Part shown: one piece after another, positions 33,913-43,061 of the stretch | Numbering within the stretch: the stretch's first letter is position 1 | How the letters are laid out: each line of letters opens with the position of its first letter | Assembly (NCBI GenBank): GCA_021776175.1 | Contig: JAJFGJ010000003.1 | Span: 251,159 to 315,158, forward strand | Length of the DNA stretch: 64,000 nucleotides | Direction of reading: 5' to 3' | Origin: Kiloniellaceae bacterium | GTDB lineage: Bacteria > Pseudomonadota > Alphaproteobacteria > Kiloniellales > J153 | Translations under genes and position numbers: made by a program | The notes under the pieces: generated by a model | Told to the model about the DNA's origin: nothing | What the model saw: only the letters and a program-made list of their open reading frames with translations | Database searches by the model: none

Positions 33913-34503
33913 TTACTGCCAGCCAGGCACGCCGGTCATGTCGGGAAGCTCGTGGGCAATGCCCTTGTGGCAGTCGATACAGGTCTTCTTGCCGCCCGTC
34001 AGGAATTCCTCATGGGCCTCGGAGGCGCGCGGACTCTGGCGCGTCAAGTCCATGTAGCTGAAATTGTGGCAGTTGCGGCATTCGAGCGAATTGTTGGCTT
34101 CCAGGCGGGCCCATTCGTGCTCGGCCAGCTCGCGCCGCTTGGCGACGAACTTCTCGCGTGTGTCGATGATACCGAAGACCTTGCCCCAGACCTCCTTGGT
34201 GGCCTGCATCTTGCGCGCGATTTTATTGGTCCAATCGTGCGGCACGTGACAGTCGGGACAGGTCGCGCGGACGCCCGATCTGTTGGTGTAGTGGATGGTT
34301 GGCTTCAGTTCCTGGTAAACATTGTCGGACATCTCATGACAGCCGGTACAGAACGCTTCGGTGTTGGAAACCTCGAGGGCGGTGTTAAAGCCGCCCCAGA
34401 AGATGACGCCGGCAAGGAAACCGCCAAAGGTCAGAAAACCGAGGCTGAAATGGACGCTTGGGCGCGTGAGTACACGCCAATATTCTTTCGCCAACGACCA
34501 CAT
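33913..34503 (-). CDS. napC: NapC tetraheme quinol dehydrogenase
   Basis: A 196-residue NapC/NirT-family cytochrome c with one N-terminal membrane anchor (about residues 18-42) and four heme motifs: CTGCH, CPDCH, CRNCH and CIDCH. It takes electrons from the quinol pool and passes them to NapB/NapA in the periplasm. It is the last gene of the nap operon, 27 bases after napB. Confidence 0.95.
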   Translation of the reverse strand: MWSLAKEYWRVLTRPSVHFSLGFLTFGGFLAGVIFWGGFNTALEVSNTEAFCTGCHEMSDNVYQELKPTIHYTNRSGVRATCPDCHVPHDWTNKIARKMQATKEVWGKVFGIIDTREKFVAKRRELAEHEWARLEANNSLECRNCHNFSYMDLTRQSPRASEAHEEFLTGGKKTCIDCHKGIAHELPDMTGVPGWQ

Positions 34504-34530
34504 GGCAGATCCTCTAATCCCCGGTTCCCG

Positions 34531-34971
34531 TCACTCGTTCGAAAGGGCCGAATCGATATCGACGAAGCTGTTGCCGACCAGCGGTTTGGTCACCTGCTGA
34601 GTCACGTGGCACTGGGTGCAGAAGTACCGCCTGGGCGAGACCGAGGCCAGGAACTGGCCGTCGCGGTTCATGAAATGAGTGATGCTGACCATCGGCGCCC
34701 TTGAGTCCACTGTCGCCCGGCGGCTGTGGCACGATAAGCACTTGTTCGCATTCCGGTCAATTTGATAGTCGCGTATGAGATGCGGTATCGTCGGCGGTTG
34801 TTCCGGATAGTTGCGCATGCGGCGCAGATCCGTGTTGGAGACCTTGGCCATGGAGGGAGCCGTAGCCTGCTCGATCAGCGAGGCGGGGCCTCTAAGGGTG
34901 GCGATCGGTTCGGCGGCCCAGGCCGCGGTGGCGGCTACCGCTAGAACGATGATGAACGCATATGTTTTCAT
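34531..34971 (-). CDS. napB: NapB diheme cytochrome c subunit
   Basis: A 146-residue periplasmic cytochrome with a signal peptide (ending TAAWA) and two heme sites, CLSCH and CTQCH. PPTIPHLIRDYQID and VDSRAPMVSITHFMNRDGQ are typical of NapB. It accepts electrons from NapC and delivers them to NapA. ATG at 34971 is favoured because a GAGG lies at good spacing upstream; an ATG at 34983 that overlaps the napA stop is a less likely alternative. Confidence 0.93.
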   Translation of the reverse strand: MKTYAFIIVLAVAATAAWAAEPIATLRGPASLIEQATAPSMAKVSNTDLRRMRNYPEQPPTIPHLIRDYQIDRNANKCLSCHSRRATVDSRAPMVSITHFMNRDGQFLASVSPRRYFCTQCHVTQQVTKPLVGNSFVDIDSALSNE

Positions 34972-34979
34972 GACGTGCC

Positions 34980-37475
34980 TCATACAGCCACGATTTTGAC
35001 GGCGCACTTCTTGTAGTCGGTCTGCTTGGAGATCGGGTCGGTGGCGTCCAGGGTCACCTTGTTGATCAACTGGCTGGCGTCGAACCAGGGTACGAACACC
35101 AAACCCCGGGGCGGTTTATTGCGGCCGCGGGTCTCGACCCGTGTCTGGATCTCGCCCCGCCGCGACATCACCCGGACCTCGCTGCCGCGTCGGAGTCCCT
35201 TTGCTTCGGCGTCGTCGGGATGCATGAAGACAACCGCGTCGGGAAACGCCTTATACAGCTCCGGCACACGCTGGGTCATGGAGCCCGAGTGCCAGTGTTC
35301 GAGAACGCGGCCGGTGACCAGCCAGAAATCATACTCGCCATCCGGCATTTCGGGCGGAGGTTCATAGGGCAGGGCGAAGATGCGCGCCTTTTTGTCTTTA
35401 CGGCCATAGAACTGAACCTCGCTTCCAGCCTCGACGTAAGGATCGTGGCCCTCGCGGAAGCGCCAGCGCGTTTCAGTGCCGTCGACCACCGGCCAGCGCA
35501 GACCGCGCCCCCGATGATAGGTGTCGAAGGACGCCAGGTCGTGGCCATGGCCGCGGCCGAATTCGGCGTACTCCTCGAACAAGCCTTTCTGGAGGTAGAA
35601 ACCGAACGACTGCGCTTCGTCATTATTGTAGCCGGCATTCGTTTCCTCTAGCGGGAACCGGTCGACCGCGCCGTTGCGGTAGAGCACGTCATAGAGGGTC
35701 TTGCCCTTGAAGCTGGGGTTGGCGTCGAGGATTTCCTTGGGCCAAACCTCATCGGTTTTGAACCGCTTCGAGAATTCGACCACTTGCCAGAGATCCGAGC
35801 GGGACTCGCCGGGTGCGTCGACCATTTGATGCCAGAACTGGGTGCGGCGCTCGGCGTTGCCGTAGGCGCCTTCCTTCTCGACCCACATGGCGGTCGGCAA
35901 GATCAGATCGGATGCCTGTGCCGTCACCGTCGGATAGGCGTCGGAGACGACGATGAAGTTGTCCGGGTTGCGGTAACCGGGATAGGTCTCCTCATTCATA
36001 TTGGCGGCGGCTTGCAGGTTGTTATTCACCTGGATCCAATAGGCGTTGATCTTTCCGTCTTTGAGCATGCGGTTTTGCAGCACCGCGTGATATCCGGGTT
36101 TCGCGGGGATCAGGCCGGCGGGCAACTTCCAGATACGCTCGGCCATTTCGCGGTGTTTCGGGTTCTTGACCACCATGTCGGCCGGCAGACGGTGCGAGAA
36201 GGTGCCGACCTCGCGCGCGGTGCCGCAGGCCGATGGCTGGCCGGTCAGCGAGAACGGGCTGTTGCCCGGCTCCGAGATCTTCCCGGTCAAAAGATGGATA
36301 TTGTAGAGCAGGTTGTTGCACCAGACGCCGCGCGTATGCTGGTTGAAACCCATGGTCCAGAACGAAACCACCTTGATCGTGGGATCGGCGTAGATCTCCG
36401 CCAAGGCGATGAGCTTTTCTTTCGGCACGCCGCTGAGCTTGGCGACCGTGTCCGCGTCGTAGTGGCTGACATATTCGGCGAAGGCGTCGAAACTCATCTC
36501 CTCCGAAGCCCCGGCCTTGCCGGCGTTCTTGGCCGCTTTCTGCAGGGGGTGTTCGGGACGGAGACCGTAGCCAATATCCTCGGCGCCGCGCCGGAAGGTG
36601 ACGTGCCGGGAAACGAAGTCTTTGTTCACCCGGCCGGTCGAGATGATGTGGTGGGCGATGAAATTAAGCATCGCCAGGTCGGTTTGCGGCGTGAAAACCA
36701 TGCCCAGATCGGCGAGGTCGAAATTCCGGTTCTCGAAAGTCGATAGCACCGCGACCTTGACGTGGGGCGCGCTCAGGCGGCGGTCGGCGACCCGGGACCA
36801 CAAGACCGGATGCATTTCCGCCATGTTCGAGCCCCAAAGCACGAAGGCGTCGGTAGCCTCGATGTCGTCGTAGCAGCCCATGGGCTCGTCGATGCCGAAG
36901 GCGCGCATGAAACCGCCGACCGCCGAGGCCATGCAGTGCCGTGCGTTGGGGTCGATGTTGTTCGAGAGGAATCCGGCCTTCATCAGCTTGACCGCGGCGT
37001 AGCCTTCCCACACGGTCCATTGGCCCGAGCCGAACATGCCGACGGCACTTGGCCCTTTTTCCTTGAGCGCTTTTTTAAAGTGGAGCGCCATCTCATCGAA
37101 GGCGCGCTCCCAGCTGACCGGTGTGAAGTCGCCTTCCTTGTGGAACTCGCCGTCGCGCATGCGCAACAGCGGCGTGGTCAGGCGGTCCTTGCCGTACATA
37201 ATCTTCGACAGGAAATAGCCTTTAATGCAGTTGAGGCCACGGTTGACCTCGGACTTCGCATCGCCATGGGTGGCGACGACGCGCCCGGCCTTGGTCGCGA
37301 CCATGACACTGCAGCCGGTGCCGCAGAAGCGGCACGGTGCCTTCGACCATTTCAGTTCCGTCTTGGCGGCGTCGGTCACTAGATTGGCCGCCTTGCCCTC
37401 GGTCGCGATACCGGCGACCGCGGCGGCCGCCGCGGCTGCCTGGGCCTTCATAAAATCGCGTCGGTGTATCTTCAT
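34980..37475 (-). CDS. napA: Periplasmic nitrate reductase catalytic subunit NapA
   Basis: An 831-residue molybdenum enzyme reducing nitrate to nitrite in the periplasm. A Tat signal ([17 protein letters not shown]) is followed by the [4Fe-4S] motif CRFCGTGC plus a later Cys in GLNCIKGYF. The Mo-ligand Cys lies in [13 protein letters not shown]. The bis-MGD-binding segments ([43 protein letters not shown]) are all present. Length is normal for NapA. It lies 10 bases after napD. Confidence 0.97.
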   Translation of the reverse strand: MKIHRRDFMKAQAAAAAAAVAGIATEGKAANLVTDAAKTELKWSKAPCRFCGTGCSVMVATKAGRVVATHGDAKSEVNRGLNCIKGYFLSKIMYGKDRLTTPLLRMRDGEFHKEGDFTPVSWERAFDEMALHFKKALKEKGPSAVGMFGSGQWTVWEGYAAVKLMKAGFLSNNIDPNARHCMASAVGGFMRAFGIDEPMGCYDDIEATDAFVLWGSNMAEMHPVLWSRVADRRLSAPHVKVAVLSTFENRNFDLADLGMVFTPQTDLAMLNFIAHHIISTGRVNKDFVSRHVTFRRGAEDIGYGLRPEHPLQKAAKNAGKAGASEEMSFDAFAEYVSHYDADTVAKLSGVPKEKLIALAEIYADPTIKVVSFWTMGFNQHTRGVWCNNLLYNIHLLTGKISEPGNSPFSLTGQPSACGTAREVGTFSHRLPADMVVKNPKHREMAERIWKLPAGLIPAKPGYHAVLQNRMLKDGKINAYWIQVNNNLQAAANMNEETYPGYRNPDNFIVVSDAYPTVTAQASDLILPTAMWVEKEGAYGNAERRTQFWHQMVDAPGESRSDLWQVVEFSKRFKTDEVWPKEILDANPSFKGKTLYDVLYRNGAVDRFPLEETNAGYNNDEAQSFGFYLQKGLFEEYAEFGRGHGHDLASFDTYHRGRGLRWPVVDGTETRWRFREGHDPYVEAGSEVQFYGRKDKKARIFALPYEPPPEMPDGEYDFWLVTGRVLEHWHSGSMTQRVPELYKAFPDAVVFMHPDDAEAKGLRRGSEVRVMSRRGEIQTRVETRGRNKPPRGLVFVPWFDASQLINKVTLDATDPISKQTDYKKCAVKIVAV

Positions 37476-37485
37476 CGCAGCGCTC

Positions 37486-37806
37486 TCACTCGTCTAGGTC
37501 CAGGGACTCGGATTGCTGATAAACCAGCGCCGTGCAAATGACGCCCGCGGCGCTGTCGACCCGCTTGATCGCGGCCACCATATCGGCGTCGCCTTCGGTC
37601 TCCACAACCACGACCAGCTTGCCGCGTCCATTGTTCGCATGGACCTCGACGCCGGGTAGTCGTTCGAGGCTATGCGATATATCCGAGGCTCGCGATGGAT
37701 GGGCATGCACGATGAGGCTTACGACGTGGATTTCGGAACGGCGGATCTCTTGGAGCCGCCCGGTCAGTAGCGACCGGCGCCCGCGATCGATAGTGGAGTC
37801 GCGCAT
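37486..37806 (-). CDS. napD: NapA chaperone NapD
   Basis: A 106-residue NapD-family protein. [18 protein letters not shown] and [20 protein letters not shown] fit the ferredoxin-like fold that binds the NapA Tat signal peptide and holds back export until the cofactor is in place. The first 24 residues are an extension compared with short NapD proteins. It lies between napE and napA, the standard order. Confidence 0.9.
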   Translation of the reverse strand: MRDSTIDRGRRSLLTGRLQEIRRSEIHVVSLIVHAHPSRASDISHSLERLPGVEVHANNGRGKLVVVVETEGDADMVAAIKRVDSAAGVICTALVYQQSESLDLDE

Positions 37807-37835
37807 GGTCTATTTTCCTTCCCCGCCATTACCGG

Positions 37836-37997
37836 TCAGTAGCTCGGTGGGCCCTGGACCAACTGGTACATCCAAACAAGGAAACCGTAGCCACCGACAA
37901 GAGCGATCGCCAACGCCGGCGCGAAAACCACGGTCAGAAAGAAGAACCCCCGCAACTCTTGACGCCTAGTCTTATCTGGGGCGTTTTCTTCAGCCAT
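37836..37997 (-). CDS. napE: NapE small membrane protein
   Basis: A 53-codon frame read from ATG 37997 to TGA. The protein begins MAEENAPDKTRRQELRGFF and continues with one membrane helix (FLTVVFAPALAIALVGGYGF) and a VWMYQLVQGPPS end. This matches the NapE/TorE family of single-span proteins at the head of nap operons; its role is unclear. napD begins 29 bases downstream. Confidence 0.9.
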   Translation of the reverse strand: MAEENAPDKTRRQELRGFFFLTVVFAPALAIALVGGYGFLVWMYQLVQGPPSY

Positions 37998-38237
37998 GGA
38001 ATGATCCTAAGTAATTGATAAACAATAATATTATTTTCGACGCACCTAGCCGCCATCTACCTAGACCAAGGATGCTTGCCCGGCCATGGATTATCGAGAA
38101 ATCAGGTCAGCCCCGGCGGATACTCCTGGATGGATTGCGATCTGTTTTTGAACGGCCCAGTTACTCATTTCGGCAAGCGTTAACGTCCCCAAACAGTATG
38201 GGACAAGCAATCTCTGGTGTAAGGCGCCACGTCGTGA
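37998..38237 (-). promoter_or_regulatory. Predicted long 5' leader of the nap operon
   Basis: If the FNR box works at the usual -41.5 position, transcription starts near 38237 and leaves about 240 bases before napE. No gene is seen in this stretch. An AT-rich segment lies just before napE (around 38010-38035). The length is unusual and could hide a regulatory RNA structure or a second promoter. Confidence 0.4.
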
Positions 38238-38243
38238 AACCGA

Positions 38244-38249
38244 GTTATG
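38244..38249 (-). promoter_or_regulatory. Candidate nap -10 hexamer
   Basis: On the minus strand these six bases read CATAAC, matching TATAAT at four positions. They occupy exactly -12 to -7 if the FNR box centre is at -41.5. The good geometry is the main support. Confidence 0.45.
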
Positions 38250-38271
38250 GGTAGTATCTGGGCGCCCCGCT

Positions 38272-38285
38272 TTGATGCACATCAA
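38272..38285. promoter_or_regulatory. Perfect FNR/Anr box
   Basis: TTGAT-GCAC-ATCAA matches the FNR consensus (TTGAT-N4-ATCAA) at all ten defined bases. It lies in the divergent region between nap (minus) and liuR (plus). FNR activates nitrate respiration when oxygen falls. The downstream -10-like CATAAC on the minus strand points to nap as the target. Confidence 0.8.
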
Positions 38286-38345
38286 TCGATAGGTTACTAG
38301 GGGGTTTGAATTCGATTCGCCATGGCTTTCGTCCGGGGTTCTTGG

Positions 38346-38376
38346 CCATTACCTTACGTTGACGTAAAGGTAATGG
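38346..38376. promoter_or_regulatory. LiuR-type palindromic operator
   Basis: A near-perfect palindrome: ccattaccttacgt, two bases, then acgtaaaggtaatgg (the arms match except for one extra A). The ttacgt-n2-acgtaa core resembles reported LiuR operators. It ends 17 bases before the liuR ATG, fitting autoregulation by a MerR-type protein bound between or next to promoter elements. Confidence 0.75.
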
Positions 38377-38393
38377 TAAGTTAGTTTGCCGCC

Positions 38394-38789
38394 ATGTCTC
38401 AAGCGAACTTCGGCATCGGCGATCTGGCCCGTGAATTCGGTGTGACCACGCGCACGATCAGGTTTTACGAAGACAGGGGCATGATCGCACCCCGGCGCGA
38501 GGGGCAGCGGCGGATTTACACGCCGCGCGACCGGACCCGGCTGAAGCTTATTCTGCGCGGCCGGCGGCTGGGTTTCTCCTTGGCGGAGATCGCCGAGATT
38601 GTCGATCTCTACGACGCCCCGCGCGGCGAGGGGCGCCAGCTCATCCGCCTCATGGACAAGATCGCCGCGCGCCGGGACGAATTGAAATCCAAGCGTCGCG
38701 ATATCGAGGCCAGCTTGAAGGACCTGGATGGCGTTGCCAGAAATTGCCGCAAAAGGCTGGCTGAATTGAACAAGGGGGAATCGAAATGA
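38394..38789 (+). CDS. liuR: MerR-family regulator of leucine degradation (LiuR-like)
   Basis: A 131-residue MerR protein. The helix-turn-helix and wing (IGDLAREFGVTTRTIRFYED and RIYTPRDRTRLKLILRGRRL) closely fit LiuR, which controls branched-chain amino acid and fatty acid breakdown in proteobacteria. The C-terminal coiled coil (residues 80-125) is the dimer helix; there is no metal-binding Cys pattern. A matching palindrome lies just upstream. Its stop overlaps the next gene by 4 bases, and isovaleryl-CoA dehydrogenase is four genes downstream. Confidence 0.85.
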   Translation: MSQANFGIGDLAREFGVTTRTIRFYEDRGMIAPRREGQRRIYTPRDRTRLKLILRGRRLGFSLAEIAEIVDLYDAPRGEGRQLIRLMDKIAARRDELKSKRRDIEASLKDLDGVARNCRKRLAELNKGESK

Positions 38790-39241
38790 GTCAGGATGCG
38801 GCGCCGGCCTTGCCCGGCCTTTTGGAGACCTACCGGGGCACGGTTTATCCGCGCCACCTCGACCACATGGACCACATGAACGTGGCGGTCTACGTCGAGA
38901 AGTTCGACGAGGGCGTGTGGCATCTTTTCGCCGCCATCGGTTTGACGCCGGGATACATGCGGCGCGAAAACCGGGGCATGGCGGCGGTCGAGATGAATAT
39001 CCGCTATATGCGGGAGTTGTGCGCCGGCGATCTCATCGTGGTGCGCTCCGGCATCACAAAGGTCACCGGCAAGTCGCTGCATCTGGTTCAGGAAATGCTC
39101 AACGGCGAGACTGGAGAGGTGGCGGCGGTGGAAACGGCGGTGGCGGTGCATCTGGATCGCGCGGCGCGCCGGGCGACGCCGTTTCCCGAGGACATCGCCG
39201 CGCGCGCCAGGGACCGTGCCGCGCCCTATGCGGAGGGTTGA
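38786..39241 (+). CDS. Hot-dog acyl-CoA thioesterase (4HBT type)
   Basis: A 151-residue hot-dog protein. TVYPRHLDHMDHMNVAVYVEKFDEG is the 4HBT-type active-site loop, in which an Asp following the HMDHMN-like segment is usually catalytic. GDLIVVRSGITKVTGKSLHL follows. It probably cleaves acyl-CoA thioesters; the substrate may be a branched-chain intermediate. ATGA overlap with liuR and a 4-base gap to the next thioesterase place it in the LiuR operon. Confidence 0.8.
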   Translation: MSQDAAPALPGLLETYRGTVYPRHLDHMDHMNVAVYVEKFDEGVWHLFAAIGLTPGYMRRENRGMAAVEMNIRYMRELCAGDLIVVRSGITKVTGKSLHLVQEMLNGETGEVAAVETAVAVHLDRAARRATPFPEDIAARARDRAAPYAEG

Positions 39242-39245
39242 AACC

Positions 39246-39698
39246 ATGGAATTCAAAGCCGCCGATCCCGATTTCGAGGCGCGCACGCGCGCCAGCTTCG
39301 CGCGCCAGGGCATCATGGGCCTGATGGGCGCGCGCCTGGGCCGGGTCGAGGCGGGGCTGGTGGAAATATTACTGCCCTATCGCGACGACCTGACCCAGCA
39401 ACATGGCTTCTTCCACGCCGGAGTCACCAGCACCATCGCCGACTCGGCGGGCGGTTACGCCGCCTTCACGCTGTTCCCCGCCGCGGCATCGGTACTGACG
39501 ACGGAATACAAGATCAACCTGCTGGCCCCGGCGGATGGGCGGGAGTTGCGGGCGCTGGGCCGGGTGGTGAAGCCGGGCCGCACGCTCACGGTCTGCGATG
39601 TCGAGGTCTTCGTCGAAAAAGATGGCCGCGAGCGTCTGTGCGCCAAGATGCTGCAAAGTCTGATTACGCTTCACGGCCGGGCCGATACTCGGGCATGA
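39246..39698 (+). CDS. PaaI-family hot-dog thioesterase
   Basis: A 150-residue PaaI-like thioesterase. [27 protein letters not shown] carries the family motif with HGG-like turn and catalytic Asp. [17 protein letters not shown] is the next conserved strand. PaaI-type enzymes hydrolyse aryl- or acyl-CoAs. ATG at 39246 is used; an earlier start would overlap the previous gene. Confidence 0.82.
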   Translation: MEFKAADPDFEARTRASFARQGIMGLMGARLGRVEAGLVEILLPYRDDLTQQHGFFHAGVTSTIADSAGGYAAFTLFPAAASVLTTEYKINLLAPADGRELRALGRVVKPGRTLTVCDVEVFVEKDGRERLCAKMLQSLITLHGRADTRA

Positions 39699-39736
39699 TG
39701 GAGGCCGGAGCGCGCGGCGCGTTTGGAGGAGGCGGC

Positions 39737-40372
39737 ATGTACAAGCTTTATTGGATGGAACGCACGGGGGCCTTCGCCCCGGCGGCGGTGATGGCGGAAC
39801 TGGATATACCCTACGAGGGCATATGCCTCGATCAGCATGGTTTGAAGTCGGACCATTTCCGGGCGCGAAATCCCATGGCCCAGATCCCGGTCCTGATTTT
39901 GCCCGATGGATCGAGCATGACCGAATCCGGCGCCATTTCGCTGTACCTGGCCGAAACCAAACCGGAATCGGGCCTGGCCCCGGCGCTCGACGATCCAATC
40001 CGGCCGCGGTTCCTGCACTGGTTGTCCTTCGCCCAGGTCAACCTTTACGAGACCGTCCTGCGCTACTTCTACGCCGAGCGTTATACCAGCGATCCGGCGG
40101 GGGCGCCCGGCGTTCAGCAGGCGGCGGGGGAGCGTTTCGACCGGCTCTGGGCCATGACCGCCGAGGCGATCCAAGGGCCGTATTTTTTCGGCGATCGATT
40201 CACGATTCTCGATATCTATCTCGCCATGTTAGCCGCGTGGCATATCGACCCACCGGCGCTATACGCGCGCCTGCCCAAGGTCGGCGCCCTGGTCGAGGCC
40301 ACGGTCGCCCGCCCGGCGGCCGGCAAGGTCTGGCGCGACTACGGTATGGACCAAAGGACGGAACAATCATGA
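39737..40372 (+). CDS. Glutathione S-transferase-family protein
   Basis: A 211-residue GST. The N-terminal thioredoxin-like domain has [11 protein letters not shown] and the glutathione-site SMTESGAIS. The C-terminal helical domain has [17 protein letters not shown] with the N-capping box. The start at 39737 has a GGAGGAGG ribosome-binding site. Its role among leucine genes is not clear; detoxification or isomerisation of an intermediate is possible. It overlaps the isovaleryl-CoA dehydrogenase start by 4 bases. Confidence 0.85.
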   Translation: MYKLYWMERTGAFAPAAVMAELDIPYEGICLDQHGLKSDHFRARNPMAQIPVLILPDGSSMTESGAISLYLAETKPESGLAPALDDPIRPRFLHWLSFAQVNLYETVLRYFYAERYTSDPAGAPGVQQAAGERFDRLWAMTAEAIQGPYFFGDRFTILDIYLAMLAAWHIDPPALYARLPKVGALVEATVARPAAGKVWRDYGMDQRTEQS

Positions 40373-41541
40373 TCCCCAACCAATTGCCGAGCTTGAATTT
40401 CGATCTCGGCGAAACCGCCGACATGTTGCGCGACACGGTCATGAGCTTCGCCTCGGAAGCCATCGCGCCGCGCGCGGCGGAGATCGACCGCAGCAACGAA
40501 TTCCCGCGCGACCTGTGGCCGGAACTTGGCAAGCTCGGGCTGCTCGGAATCACGGTCGAGGAGGAATTCGGCGGCGCCGCCATGGGCTATCTGGAACATG
40601 TGGTCGCCATGGAGGAGATCAGCCGCGCCTCGGCCTCGGTCGGCTTGAGCTACGGCGCCCACTCCAACCTCTGCGTCAATCAGATCCACCGCAATGGCAC
40701 CGAGGCGCAGAAGCATCGCTATCTGCCCAAGCTGCTCACCGGCGCGCATGTCGGCGCCCTTGCCATGAGCGAACCGGGCGCGGGGTCCGATGTGGTCGGC
40801 ATGAAGACGCGCGCCGACAAGAAGGGCGACCGCTATGTCCTGAACGGCAACAAAATGTGGATCACCAACGGCCCCGACGCCGATGTGCTGGTGGTCTACG
40901 CCAAGACCGATCCCGAGGCCGGGCCGCGCGGTATCACCGCCTTTCTGATCGAAAAGGAATTCAAGGGATTTTCGACCGCGCAGAAACTCGACAAGCTGGG
41001 CATGCGCGGCTCCAGCACCTGCGAGTTGATCTTCCAGGACTGCGAGGTGCCGGAGGAAAACGTCGTCGGCGCGCTCGGCAAGGGCGTCAATGTGCTGATG
41101 AGCGGCCTCGACTACGAGCGCGCGGTCTTGGCCGCCGGACCGACCGGGATCATGCAGGCCTGCATGGACGTGGTCGTGCCCTACGTCCATGAGCGCAAGC
41201 AGTTCGGTCAAGCCATCGGCAGCTTCCAACTCATGCAGGGCAAGCTGGCCGATATGTACACCACCATGAACGCGACTAAGGCTTACGTCTACGCCGTGGC
41301 CCGGGCCTGCGACCGGGGCGAGACGGCGCGCAAGGACGCCGCCGGGGCGATCCTCTACGCCGCTGAAAAGGCGACCTGGATGGCGCTGGAGGCGATTCAG
41401 GTTCTGGGCGGCAACGGCTACATCAACGACTATTCCACCGGCCGCCTGCTGCGCGACGCCAAGCTCTACGAGATCGGCGCCGGCACCAGCGAAATCCGCC
41501 GCTGGCTTATAGGGCGCGAACTGTTCGAGGAAACGGCGTGA
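40369..41541 (+). CDS. ivd: Isovaleryl-CoA dehydrogenase
   Basis: A 390-residue acyl-CoA dehydrogenase converting isovaleryl-CoA to 3-methylcrotonyl-CoA with FAD. The catalytic Glu250 is in [14 protein letters not shown], the internal position that marks isovaleryl-CoA dehydrogenases, whereas most short-chain enzymes use a Glu near the C-terminus. [17 protein letters not shown] and [19 protein letters not shown] are also typical. It is the last gene of the liuR-thioesterase-GST unit. In the LiuR regulon it is LiuA. Confidence 0.94.
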   Translation: MIPNQLPSLNFDLGETADMLRDTVMSFASEAIAPRAAEIDRSNEFPRDLWPELGKLGLLGITVEEEFGGAAMGYLEHVVAMEEISRASASVGLSYGAHSNLCVNQIHRNGTEAQKHRYLPKLLTGAHVGALAMSEPGAGSDVVGMKTRADKKGDRYVLNGNKMWITNGPDADVLVVYAKTDPEAGPRGITAFLIEKEFKGFSTAQKLDKLGMRGSSTCELIFQDCEVPEENVVGALGKGVNVLMSGLDYERAVLAAGPTGIMQACMDVVVPYVHERKQFGQAIGSFQLMQGKLADMYTTMNATKAYVYAVARACDRGETARKDAAGAILYAAEKATWMALEAIQVLGGNGYINDYSTGRLLRDAKLYEIGAGTSEIRRWLIGRELFEETA

Positions 41542-41554
41542 TGGGGGGACTCCA

Positions 41555-41595
41555 CCCGCCCGCCCGCTAAACGCGGCTGGACCCCGGCGGGCGGG
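41555..41595 (+). terminator. GC-rich hairpin after ivd
   Basis: cccgcccgcc (41555-41564) and ggcgggcggg (41586-41595) are perfect 10-bp complementary arms with a 21-base loop, in the gap between ivd and the thiolase gene. There is no T-run. It may reduce read-through or protect the upstream mRNA. Confidence 0.45.
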
Positions 41596-41649
41596 AAGCG
41601 TAAGACAAGACCACTCCAAGCTTACCCAAAGACAAAAGGCCGATTAGTC

Positions 41650-42837
41650 ATGACCGATGATCCCATCGTTATCGTTGGGCTGGCGCGCACGCCCATGGGC
41701 GGGTTCCAGGGCGAATTGGCGCCCCTGACCGCGCCGCGTCTGGGTGCCATAGCAATCGAGGGCGCCCTGGGGCGGGCCAAGGTCGCGCCCGAGGATCTGG
41801 AGGAGGTTATTTTCGGCTGTGTTCTGCCGGCCGGGTTGGGCCAGGCCCCGGCGCGTCAGGCGTCCTTCGGCGCCGGGGTGCCGGAAGCGGTCGGCTGCAC
41901 CACCGTCAACAAGATGTGCGGGTCGGGTATGAAGGCGGCCATGCTGGCCCACGACGGGCTCCTGGCCGGCACCGGCGCGGTCATGGTCGCCGGCGGCATG
42001 GAGAGCATGACCAACGCCCCCTACATTCTGCCCAAGGCGCGCGGCGGCTACCGTATGGGCCATGGGCAGATCATGGACCACATGTTCCTGGACGGTCTGG
42101 AGGACGCCTACGACAAGGGCCGCCTCATGGGCACCTATGCCGAGGATACGGCGCAGGAATATCAGTTCACCCGCGAGGCGCAGGACGCTTTCGCCATACG
42201 CTCGCTAAAACGGGCCCAGAGCGCGACGGAGAACGGCACCGCGGCGCGTGAGATCGTGCCCGTCAGCGTCAAGGACCGCAAAGGCGAACGGTGCGTGGAG
42301 CAGGACGAGCAGCCGCGCAAGGCGAACCTGGACAAGATCCCAACTTTGCGCCCCGCCTTTCGCGAGGGCGGCACGGTCACGGCGGCCAATTCCAGTTCCA
42401 TCTCCGACGGCGCGGCGGCGCTGGTTCTCATGCGCCGGTCCGAGGCCGAGCGCCGGGGACTGACTCCGCGCGCCATCGTTCGCGGCCATGCCACCCACGC
42501 CCAGGCGCCAGCCCAGTTCACGACCGCCCCCATCGGCGCGATCGAAAAGCTGCTGGAAAAAACCGCTTGGTCGAAAGACGAAATCGATCTTTACGAAATC
42601 AACGAGGCCTTCGCGGTCGTCACCATGGCGGCCATGCGCGATTTGGATTTGCCCGCCGACAAGGTCAATGTCCATGGCGGGGCCTGCGCGCTGGGCCATC
42701 CGGTCGGGGCTTCCGGCGCCCGCATCCTGGTCACCCTGATCAATGCCTTGGAGACCTACGATCTGAAACGCGGTGTCGCGGCGCTTTGCATCGGCGGCGG
42801 CGAGGCGACCGCCATGGCGATCGAGCGGGTACACTAG
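41650..42837 (+). CDS. Acetyl-CoA C-acyltransferase (thiolase)
   Basis: A 395-residue thiolase. The nucleophile Cys90 is in TTVNKMCGSGMKA. The second site GGACALGHPVGASGARI and the C-terminal CIGGGEATAM Cys are present. Such enzymes split acetoacetyl-CoA or make it; next to leucine genes, the end-product acetoacetyl-CoA is a plausible substrate. It is preceded by a hairpin and followed after 2 bases by a small zinc-ribbon gene. Confidence 0.92.
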   Translation: MTDDPIVIVGLARTPMGGFQGELAPLTAPRLGAIAIEGALGRAKVAPEDLEEVIFGCVLPAGLGQAPARQASFGAGVPEAVGCTTVNKMCGSGMKAAMLAHDGLLAGTGAVMVAGGMESMTNAPYILPKARGGYRMGHGQIMDHMFLDGLEDAYDKGRLMGTYAEDTAQEYQFTREAQDAFAIRSLKRAQSATENGTAAREIVPVSVKDRKGERCVEQDEQPRKANLDKIPTLRPAFREGGTVTAANSSSISDGAAALVLMRRSEAERRGLTPRAIVRGHATHAQAPAQFTTAPIGAIEKLLEKTAWSKDEIDLYEINEAFAVVTMAAMRDLDLPADKVNVHGGACALGHPVGASGARILVTLINALETYDLKRGVAALCIGGGEATAMAIERVH

Positions 42838-42839
42838 CT

Positions 42840-43031
42840 ATGGCACTAGACATGAAACCAGGGTGCGAACGCTGCGAAACGCAGCTTCCACACGGTGGCG
42901 AAGCTTTTATTTGCAGCTACGAATGCACCTTTTGCCCCGACTGCACCCGCGACATGGCCAAGGTCTGCCCGAACTGCGGCGGCGAGTTGGTATCACGCCC
43001 GCGCCGCGGACCGAGTTCCGCGGTGGCTTGA
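42840..43031 (+). CDS. DUF1272 small cysteine-rich protein
   Basis: A 63-residue protein with Cys pairs CERC, CSYECTFCPDC and CPNC arranged like a zinc ribbon; MKPGCERCETQLP is the start of the DUF1272 family. The function is unknown. The ATG at 42840 lies two bases after the thiolase stop, and the protein ends with a basic Ser/Pro tail. The downstream SDR gene begins 30 bases later. Confidence 0.85.
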   Translation: MALDMKPGCERCETQLPHGGEAFICSYECTFCPDCTRDMAKVCPNCGGELVSRPRRGPSSAVA

Positions 43032-43061
43032 GATCGAATTCAGGTATTGGAGAGAGTGTGA

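Noticed and set aside
38010..38035. A second FNR-like site (ttgataaacaa region) just before napE
   Set aside because: The second half-site is at the wrong distance and poorly matched; only the box at 38272 fits the consensus.
38015..38285. Small frames on both strands in the nap/liuR divergent region
   Set aside because: Neither has a good ribosome-binding site, family likeness or codon pattern; the stretch is better explained as leader and promoter DNA.
40339..41619. 426-codon minus-strand frame opposite isovaleryl-CoA dehydrogenase
   Set aside because: Shadow of a strongly conserved gene; no signal, membrane or enzyme motif seen.
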